Notes under the pieces: generated by a model
Database searches by the model: none
Told to the model about the DNA's origin: nothing
What the model saw: only the letters and a program-made list of their open reading frames with translations
Made by a program: the position numbers and the translations under genes
Shown here: in pieces, positions 58,501 to 64,000 of the stretch
Layout: each line of letters opens with the position of its first letter
Position numbering within the stretch: position 1 is the first letter of the stretch
Origin: Meloidogyne chitwoodi
Lineage: Eukaryota; Nematoda; Chromadorea; Rhabditida; Meloidogynidae
Reading direction: 5' to 3'
Assembly: GCA_015183035.1 (NCBI GenBank)
Contig: JACZZP010000016.1
Location: 992,001-1,056,000 of the forward strand
Length of the DNA stretch: 64,000 bases

Positions 58501-60541
58501 TGCAAAGATAGTTTTTTGCTCTGAAATTAGTTTTGATAATGTTATTAAGGCTGTTAAACATGTTGAAACTGTAAAGGTGTGTTTGTCTGGTAATTAATTA
58601 AAAAATAATTTTTAGACAATTGTTCTTGTTGAATGTGGTTATTCTAAAAAATCTTTAAATAATACACAAAATCAATTTACTTTTGAAGTTATTCATTTCG
58701 GTCAAGTGATTAGAACAGAGCCATTAATGACTAAATTGCCAGTTATTAATTGTAATTCCGAAAAAGATATTTTATTATTACCATTTTCATCGTAAGTTTA
58801 AAAAAATAAAATTTATTTTAATTATTTTTAAATATTTTAGTGGAACAACTGGTTCTCCAAAAGGAGTACTTATTAGTCATAAAAATATAGGAACAATGCT
58901 AAATATTTTAATTGAACATTTTCGAAATCAAATTCATTCTTATATGCGACCAATATTTATTGAGAAAAAAGAAAATGAATTACTACTTCTCCCTTTCTTT
59001 CATTGCTATGGTTTTTGTATGTTACAGGCTTGTCTTTTAAATGGATCTACTGGTTTGGTAATGGCTGGTTTTGAGCCAAAACTTTTTTGTGAAACTGTTC
59101 AGAACTTTAAGGTTTTAAACAAGCTAAATTAATTATAAAATTAATATTTAATTGTTTCACTGATTTTAAAATTAAGTTGAGATTTATTAATCTGAATCCT
59201 CTTTCCTCAAAAGTCTTACTTAATTTACTATATTTTATTTTTCCACTTAAAAAATTTATTAATACACAGATTCGTCTTGTAAAAACTGTACCTCCAATTC
59301 TTGTTTTTTTGGCAAAAAATCCAATTGTCTCAAATTATGACCTTTCCTCCATACATGTTATTTTTTCGGGTGCAGCTCCAGCAGGTGCAGATCTTTGTGA
59401 AGAAGTTTTGTATAGACTTCCTACTGTTCAGCATATTTGTCAAGGCATGAAAATTATTTTAGTATGTAAATATATATAATTTAAATATATTTAAATAAAA
59501 ATTTTAAAACAAAAAAATATTAAAAATACAATTTACAGGTTATGGTATGACAGAACTAACAGTTGCTTCACATTTCCCTGTTTTGGATAAACAACGTTAT
59601 AAGTCAACTGGGAAATTACTTTCTAATTTAGAAATGAAGGTAAAAAAATGCAAAAATATATTTTTATAAATATTTTTCACTTCTCACAACTAAATTTTAA
59701 GTGGAAAAGATTGGGGACTTTTATGAAAGTATTAATATTTTTTTAAACATTTAAGTATTTTTATATTATTTTTAGATAATTGAAATTAATTCTGATAAAG
59801 AAGTAGAAGTTGAAAAAGGAATGCCTGGTGAACTTTTTCTTCGAGGTCCAACTATTATGTTAGGATATTTAAAAAAACCTGAAGAAACTGCAAAAATAAT
59901 TAATTCAGATGGATGGTTAAGGACTGGTAAAATATTAAAAAAAAATTTTTTTTTTAAAAAAGTAAAATGTTTTAAGGTGATGTTGTTTATGTTGATAATG
60001 AAGGTTTTATTCATGTACTTGATAGATTAAAAGAATTAATAAAGGTTAATGGTCTTCAGGTAAATTTGATTTTTTTTGATTATATGTTTAGGATTTATAT
60101 AATTTTTATTTAATTTAATGTTTTTCCACTGTCAATTGACACATTTTTTTAATTTAAAAATTAATTTTTTTAAAAAAAAGGTAGCACCTGCGGAATTAGA
60201 AGATTTACTTCTTTCACATCCAGATATTGTGGATTGTGCAGTTATTGGTATTTCAGATCCAATGTCTGGTGAATTGCCTTATGCATTTATTGTTCCTCGA
60301 GAGAATAGTTCTCTTACTGAGAAAGAAGTTAAAGAATTTGTAAAAGGTAATTTTTAATTAAATAATTTTTAAAAATTATTTAAAATTAAATTATTTAGTC
60401 AAAGCTGTTTATTATAAGCATTTAAAAGGAGGTGTTGAATTTATTAATAAAATTCCTAAAAGTGCATCCGGTAAAATTTTAAGAAGATTACTCAGAGAAA
60501 AGCTTAAAAATGAAGAAAAAAAAATAATTTCAAAAATTTAA
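46571..60541 (+). CDS. 4-coumarate-CoA-ligase-type acyl-CoA synthetase, peroxisomal, 566 aa
   Basis: Eleven exons: 46571-46684, 46775-46988, 58470-58576, 58616-58791, 58841-59111, 59270-59444, 59539-59639, 59776-59926, 59977-60059, 60181-60346 and 60399-60541 (1,701 nt, all phases close). ANL-superfamily motifs are in order: P-loop SGTTGSPKGV (from residue 204), GYGMTELT, WLRTGD, DRLKELIKVNGLQ and the catalytic lysine in PKSASGKILRR (K545). The enzyme would activate a carboxylic acid with ATP and join it to CoA. The last three residues, SKI, fit a PTS1 peroxisomal signal, so a role in fatty-acid or side-chain oxidation is likely; the substrate is not predictable. The family's usual length is 540-570 aa. 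Intron 2 is 11.5 kb because it holds a tandem LTR retrotransposon, which may reduce expression. The intron after 59444 uses a GC donor. Confidence 0.85.
47023..47421 (+). repeat. LTR 1
   Basis: 399 bp, starting TGTAAGAGGG and ending about CGCGTTAT. The end is set by the TGG of the primer-binding site at 47422. It has a polyadenylation signal AATAAA near 47248 and a hairpin ATGC-TTCG-GCAT at 47283-47294. It looks identical to LTR 2 and LTR 3 by eye. Confidence 0.9.
47531..50023 (+). repeat. Leader with repeated UUCG-type mini-hairpins, copy 1
   Basis: Within an AT-rich leader, short GC palindromes recur: TTGC-TTCG-GCAA (47531), TCC-TTCG-GGA (47878), TGCCTAGGCA (47945), TTCC-TTCG-GGAA (48035), TGCCTAGGCA (48195), TTCC-TTCG-GGAA (48428), TGCCTAGGCA (48626), TTTC-TTCG-GAAA (48829 and 49016), GC-TTCG-GC (49201) and TGC-TTCG-GCA (50014). 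Most are followed by a variant of AATACARAATT. The CTTCGG core is constant while the stems vary and still pair. Spacing is about 160-230 bp from 48035 to 49201. Repeated flanks such as TTTTTGGCGTTA and TTTTGCGCTCG mark a degenerate tandem unit of about 400 bp. Confidence 0.75.
49860..50051 (+). other. Upstream open frame overlapping the gag start
   Basis: A 63-codon frame ends in TGA overlapping the gag ATG as ATGA (50048-50051). Composition is hydrophobic at the N-terminus and the frame is present in both copies (also 55327-55518). It may be chance, a regulatory upstream frame, or non-coding sequence removed by splicing (TTTCAG occurs at about 49940). Confidence 0.3.
50048..51079 (+). CDS. 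Gag protein of the LTR retrotransposon, copy 1, 343 aa
   Basis: Residues about 35-195 look like a retrotransposon capsid (retrotrans_gag): FNEWSIRFNDYVDVFGRNW, KLYLGTQARKIFENLP, a helix with KELAYKKLAACYQREGESV, and FIKRLVPLV. A single CCHC zinc knuckle (C274, C277, H282, C287; CHYCKRVGHKQYNC) follows an acidic linker. The C-terminus (about 311-335) is a short coiled coil. This layout fits Gypsy-type Gags, which form particles that package the element RNA. The stop at 51077-51079 is followed by about 26 open codons in the +1 frame, possibly the remains of a protease start, then nothing. Identical in amino-acid sequence to copy 2. Confidence 0.88.
   Translation: MKTGNSNQRNHQMNTLEGLRSYDPQPGIFEGEVASAFNEWSIRFNDYVDVFGRNWTEIEKLNRLKLYLGTQARKIFENLPPWERNTLEKALMSIKNKLDSPHLKELAYKKLAACYQREGESVGEFIKRLVPLVNTTSSQVPNDVKEETLCRCFMEKVRPEFQRSLQLVGPLLGRKDFDKLATYVQELEVAIEKENNADSGIHEIQEQDYENQIPGCSFSTWEPISENRTPQDQGLSYNETQETHASADKQQNIWQSDDQWRPQNEHRWYERPVCHYCKRVGHKQYNCWEREWDSSNLFNLEQNDLEDDNDWKREIQEMKERLDDLTVQAHELKMNRDYNSAEF
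51080..52487 (+). other. Gag downstream region without pol, copy 1
   Basis: No RT, integrase or protease motif is present. Two intron-like segments follow GAGTG and end in TTTTAG: 51255-51300 and 51372-51426. The sequence after each (GATTCGACATGAAAATG..., AACTCGACACACAAATGG...) is similar, so this is a duplicated exon-like unit. A GGTTGGAGG stretch just before LTR 2 could be part of the polypurine tract. Confidence 0.6.
52488..52886 (+). repeat. LTR 2 (shared by both internal regions)
   Basis: Same 399 bp as LTR 1. It serves as the 3' LTR of the first internal region and the 5' LTR of the second. No target duplication lies beside it. Confidence 0.9.
52996..55490 (+). repeat. Leader with repeated UUCG-type mini-hairpins, copy 2
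   Basis: Second copy of the leader described at 47531-50023. It differs by one base substitution or indel in T runs (for example near 54035 and 54925); all the mini-hairpins are unchanged. Confidence 0.75.
55515..56546 (+). CDS. Gag protein of the LTR retrotransposon, copy 2, 343 aa
   Basis: Identical at the amino-acid level to the Gag at 50048-51079, with the same capsid region, CCHC knuckle (C274, C277, H282, C287) and C-terminal coiled coil. It is intact, which together with the identical LTRs points to a very recent event or to a duplication in the assembly. Confidence 0.88.
   Translation: MKTGNSNQRNHQMNTLEGLRSYDPQPGIFEGEVASAFNEWSIRFNDYVDVFGRNWTEIEKLNRLKLYLGTQARKIFENLPPWERNTLEKALMSIKNKLDSPHLKELAYKKLAACYQREGESVGEFIKRLVPLVNTTSSQVPNDVKEETLCRCFMEKVRPEFQRSLQLVGPLLGRKDFDKLATYVQELEVAIEKENNADSGIHEIQEQDYENQIPGCSFSTWEPISENRTPQDQGLSYNETQETHASADKQQNIWQSDDQWRPQNEHRWYERPVCHYCKRVGHKQYNCWEREWDSSNLFNLEQNDLEDDNDWKREIQEMKERLDDLTVQAHELKMNRDYNSAEF
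56547..57962 (+). other. Gag downstream region without pol, copy 2
   Basis: Same as 51080-52487 except for an 8-bp expansion (TTTAAAAA) inside the first intron-like segment near 56740. No pol motif. Confidence 0.6.
57963..58361 (+). repeat. LTR 3
   Basis: Same 399 bp as LTR 1 and 2, ending at the flanking TATTA (58362-58366) rather than a primer-binding site. Host intron sequence resumes after it. Confidence 0.9.
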
Positions 60542-61643
60542 ATATTTTTTTTATAAAATTTAAAACTAAAATACTTACTGTTATTTTTTAACATTTATCA
60601 TTCTCTGTAAATAAACATCAATTAATTTTTTTAATTTAAACAACTCTTGGAATTTTGAAATAAATAATGTGTTAATTAATAATACTTTGATAATTAATAC
60701 GTACAGAGATGTCTATAAATTAATAAAACAATTGTTTACCAATAGCCGCATTTTCCGTATCCTCAATTTGAAATTTAATTTCATAATAAAATAACATATA
60801 ATTCGAAACTGTGAGACAATGCAGAATTTTCGTTTGGCTGATAGAACTGATTCTCTGCTAAGACTATGAATTTGGCTTGCAGACTTTTTTGGATCAAAAT
60901 TAAAAAGAACATAGGTACATGGCATTTTTAGGTAAACTACTTAAAAAAGTGTAAATATCACGGGAAGTAAAATTAATGGAAAATTTAGATTGAAATGTTT
61001 GTAAACAAAATAAATTTTTATTTCCTCGATTCAAAAGGAAAAATTATAAACATTTTTATTATACAAATATTTTTAATGTTAGCTACATTTCAAATTAAAA
61101 AAAATTAGGATAGAAAACTTTTTTTAATTAAAAAAAATAATTTTAATGCATTTCTTATTTTATCAAAAATTTTTATTACCAAATATAAAAATTTTCGAAT
61201 ATTTGCAACTAAAAAAAGGAATATTTATTTGGGTTTTTAGGCGCAGGGTAATTACGGCGTTTTTTAAAAAAGAATATAGTTATACAGAAAAGGATTATTT
61301 AGATAAAAATTAACAGCCATAATAATAACTAATATACAATAAAAAATAAAATTAAAAAATAATTTGAATTAACTATTTCCCTTTCTTAAACCATGTCCTT
61401 AATGACTGCGCCATATTGTCTAATTCAATGAAGAATTGTTGCCTTCAGTTTCTTGTTTTATTTTATGATTAATAAAAATTTAAAATATATAGGAAAGTTG
61501 ACTGAATATATTTTTTAAATCATGTGGATATGTTAATGTTTACGTGTCAAATATTAAAAAATATCCGTATAAATATAGGAATATGTGCAGTATTATCATT
61601 CAAGTTTCACATTTAATTTTATTTACCTAAATAAATATTAAAA
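60542..61643. other. Intergenic, nothing identified
   Basis: AT-rich DNA downstream of the synthetase. A short minus-strand open frame at 60713-60925 has no domain and no splice partners that I can support. Confidence 0.45.
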
Positions 61644-61865
61644 ATGAATTATTTATTAGTTAGTTTTTTATTTTTCTGGGTATTAATAATTTCAGTTCAA
61701 GGAGATTGTTGGTAATTACTTAAATTTTTATGCTTAAATTTAATTTATTTTTAATAATAAAATATTATTTTATTTAGTCCATCGACTAATTGTTTATGTT
61801 GTCCTACCGGATGCGGATCAGACATTAATTTAAACAAGTTTGTTAATTCACATATGATAAGTTAA
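61644..61865 (+). CDS. Small cysteine-rich secreted peptide, 51 aa
   Basis: Two exons, 61644-61711 and 61778-61865 (156 nt). The signal peptide (MNYLLVSFLFFWVLIISVQG) is followed by a compact core DCCPSTNCLCCPTGCGSD with six cysteines in about 15 residues, then a short polar tail. The cysteine density suggests a disulphide-stabilised extracellular peptide. The spacing (CC-x4-C-x-CC-x3-C) does not match a family I can name. The intron splits the codon of the second Cys, and GT-AG borders are present. The model is short, so confidence is moderate. Confidence 0.6.
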
Positions 61866-62695
61866 AATAAAGACTAGTAAATAAAAATTTCCATAAGTAC
61901 CTTAGCTAATCTGCATCAGACAAAAAATTGTCAATAATGAAAATTTTCGAAAATATTAAGTCAGTGAAATATCTCTGTTATTAGACGAAAAAATTGCTTA
62001 ATAGCAAAAGGGAACAGGGGCAAGTGTATTGCGTTTTTGAGTTAAATTTTGGCCTTGCGTTGCGTTTTTTAAAATGGCTCATGTGCCCGTCAAATGGGAT
62101 ATGGTCAAAAAAGCACAACTTGTGCCAGTATCGATATTGTGATCCTTTTTACATTAATATTTAATTATTTTATTTTTAGCATTCTACTTTGAGCTGAGCC
62201 AAATTTTTAATAAAGTTATCTTAGGTAATCAGAAAATGAACAATATAAATCGCAACGATATACTTTTATATTATATTTGTTAAATAGAATTGTATTATTC
62301 CACATAATTCAGTTTCTTTAAATTAATTTCTATAAATATTTATATAAAATGTACAAATCTTCTTTTTACAGATGCTGAAAACAAGAAAATTTTCAAAAAA
62401 AATTTGAAATTTTTGTTAAATATAGGTATTATTTAAAAACTAACGATAACATGGTACACATAATTTAAAATATTTTCGAGGAACAAAAACTTATAACGCA
62501 TGTACATAAAAAAAATTGCCATTGAAACCATTAAAAAAAAAAACGTTTTTTATTCTTTTTTCAATTCTAGTTCGTTCTTACTAATCTATTTTCTCGTTTT
62601 TGTCTCTTGTTTGTGAGTGATATGGGATACGTGAAATATTTGTGATATGTATGCCATATTATCATATTTCAAAGTTAAGCTACACAATAGGATTT
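61866..62695. other. Intergenic, nothing identified
   Basis: AT-rich spacer between a plus-strand and a minus-strand gene. No exon or repeat is recognised. Confidence 0.45.
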
Positions 62696-63069
62696 TTAAA
62701 TACGTTGTACATTTGGTTGAATCATACGTGATTGTTGTAAAACAACAATTTTTGTAGCAACAACATTTGTTTGATTATTTTTTTTGAATTGTTTTTTGAC
62801 TAATTGACGAAATTCTTTTGAAATAATAAATAAACAAATTTCTTCAGCAGATTGCATTAGATTATAACAAGTAATATAACAAACTAATACAATTGTAGAT
62901 ATAATTGTTCCATCATCTACAGAACTGGTTAAAGTTTTATCAATTTCCTCTTCCATTTTATATGTAATAATCCATAATGGGCAAGGAATAAGACTTGCCA
63001 AACAAACTACAAAAATAATAACACGTTCTTTTAATTTATTTTTTTCTTCTATTGATGTCTTTCCAGTTT
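62696..63069 (-). pseudogene. 3' exon of a nematode chemoreceptor-like seven-TM receptor
   Basis: One open exon-like block with acceptor TTTTCAG at 63070-63076 and a stop at 62696. It encodes a basic loop (EEKNKLKER), TM6 (VIIFVVCLASLIPCPLWIITY), an acidic extracellular loop, TM7 (TIISTIVLVCYITCYNLMQS), and a cytosolic tail starting ISKEFRQLVKKQF. This fits the end of a nematode GPCR. No upstream exon with TM1-5 is seen; the DNA 5' of the acceptor turns into repeat-like sequence by about 63110. It is either truncated by that repeat or has distant upstream exons beyond the window. Confidence 0.6.
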
Positions 63070-63109
63070 CTGAAAATTTTTTTAATAAAATTTACAAAGT
63101 AAAAATTGG

Positions 63110-63880
63110 CTTGGTAAAATCACCAAAAAGGTCATTATTGTTACAAGTGTTTGGAAATTTTCATTTTGCTCGTACACGTACTTAGTGATTGTGATTTTCG
63201 ATTTTGCTCATACCGGCCATTTTTAGGCCTCATACTCATAACTAGGGTCTCCAAAAATATTGAAATCAATATTTTTTTTGCGAATTAATGGAAGCATGAA
63301 ATGCACGAAAAACACGTTTTTAGCAAAGTTTGAAGCTTCTAGGATGGTTTTTGATTTCAATATTATCAATATTTTCAATATTTGTCAATATTTCACTATT
63401 TTGTCAATATTTCATCAATATTTTGGACTTTTTTCAAAAATTCGCGTAAAAAATTCGCTTTTTTTTATATACTATTATATATTTTTTATTATTTCAACGC
63501 TATTTCACTATTTTTTTACATTTTTAGTTGAGAACTAAAATTTAAAAATCAAAAATAATTGCCCCAACTAAATTAAATAGCCTGGTTTCGTGAATGGGTT
63601 AAGCGAATAGATGGAAGGAATGTTTATTCAAAAGGGGCCTATCTCAATTACCCCCAGATTTTTGATTGTGAGCACAGAATCTGGGAAAAATCTGTTTCAT
63701 AAAATTCTGGGCATCATATTCTGAGGTGCTCGCAGATTCTGGAGAAACACCTCGGAATCTGCGGAAAATTTTATCAGAATTTGAGGGAAAAAATTCTGGG
63801 GAAAATCCACAGATCTGTGTTTTTTCCTATAGAGCCACAGAATTTATGTTTCAGGTAATTTTATGAGGTTTTGTGTTTTC
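63110..63880. repeat. Repeat-like DNA with TCAATATT and AGATTCTG motifs
   Basis: TCAATATT recurs at least six times between 63250 and 63430. From 63640 to 63840 AGATTCTG/AGAATCTG and ATTCTGGG recur in both orientations, for example TGAGGTG against CACCTCGG around 63721-63755. This looks like old mobile-element DNA; no terminus is defined. Confidence 0.45.
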
Positions 63881-63889
63881 TACTATTAG

Positions 63890-64000
63890 AAAATGTCACT
63901 AAGGGTAAAATATGACAAATTGTCACTAATGCAAGTTGTGACAAAATGTCACTAAGGGTAAAATATGACAAATTGTCAAACATTTCGTCAATATTTGTCA
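63890..64000. repeat. Palindromic TGTCACTAAGGG tandem repeat at the window edge
   Basis: AAATGTCACTAAGGGTAAAA followed by TATGACAAATTGTCA occurs twice (63893 and 63947), with a GTGACA-AAA-TGTCAC inverted repeat between the copies. It is cut by the window end. Confidence 0.7.

Noticed and set aside
46571..60541. Horizontal transfer of the 4CL-type gene from a plant
   Set aside because: The gene has many nematode-style AT-rich introns and a PTS1 ending, and animals have their own 4CL-like synthetases; nothing in the sequence demands transfer.
1..64000. tRNA or rRNA genes
   Set aside because: I looked for T-loop-like GGTTCRANYCC stretches with matching acceptor arms and for conserved rRNA segments and saw none; a covariance-model scan would be decisive.

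Overview
The window looks like nuclear DNA of an AT-rich nematode, most plausibly a root-knot nematode (Meloidogyne) or close relative. The evidence is very high A+T, short AT-rich introns with TTTTAG/TTTCAG acceptors, a nematode-type nuclear receptor (P-box CQACCAFF), a chemoreceptor-like fragment, an rsp-6-type SR protein, Tc5-type and Helitron-type transposons, and several small secreted proteins with no wider relatives that I recognise. The genus is inference. Multi-exon gene models below were assembled by hand from splice signals and reading phase; all phases close unless stated.

Layout. 1-12.2 kb is a gene-poor, extremely AT-rich tract with one short possible gene relic. 12.3-13.4 kb is an SR splicing factor (minus). 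13.7-24.8 kb is a cluster of secreted-protein genes: a 406-aa protein (minus), a frameshifted gene (17.1-19.0 kb), a two-domain Ly6-like GPI-type protein (minus, 19.8-21.1 kb), and an intact 608-aa paralog of the broken gene. The broken and intact paralogs share a conserved upstream block. 25.5-27.4 kb is a nuclear hormone receptor. 28.0-29.0 kb is a head-to-head inverted duplication of two tiny secreted peptides, one with a histidine-rich insert.

29.0-37.5 kb is a nested transposon region. Two head-to-tail Helitron-like elements share a 5' block, a 46-bp minisatellite, GC hairpins and a terminal hairpin-spacer-CTAG end. The first carries a decayed SAD-1/BRSK kinase exon. The second is interrupted by an intact 2,338-bp Tc5-like transposon that duplicated TGA at a CTGAG site, exactly in the loop of the Helitron terminal hairpin.

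37.7-42.6 kb (minus) holds a tandem pair of small membrane proteins with a trypsin 3' fragment between them, then a 664-aa helical protein. 43.0-46.0 kb is a BLM-type RecQ derivative that lacks the ATP-binding lobe and the motif VI arginines but keeps all four zinc ligands and the RQC domain. 46.6-60.5 kb is a peroxisome-targeted 4CL-type acyl-CoA synthetase. Its second intron contains 11.3 kb of an LTR retrotransposon in the form LTR-internal-LTR-internal-LTR. The internal part encodes only Gag and is preceded by a long leader studded with UUCG-type mini-hairpins. The right end holds a small cysteine-rich secreted peptide, a chemoreceptor 3' fragment and palindromic repeats.

The strongest candidates for something undescribed are the gag-only tandem retrotransposon with its hairpin-ladder leader, the kinase-carrying minisatellite Helitron with the loop-targeted Tc5 insertion, and the pseudo-RecQ protein.
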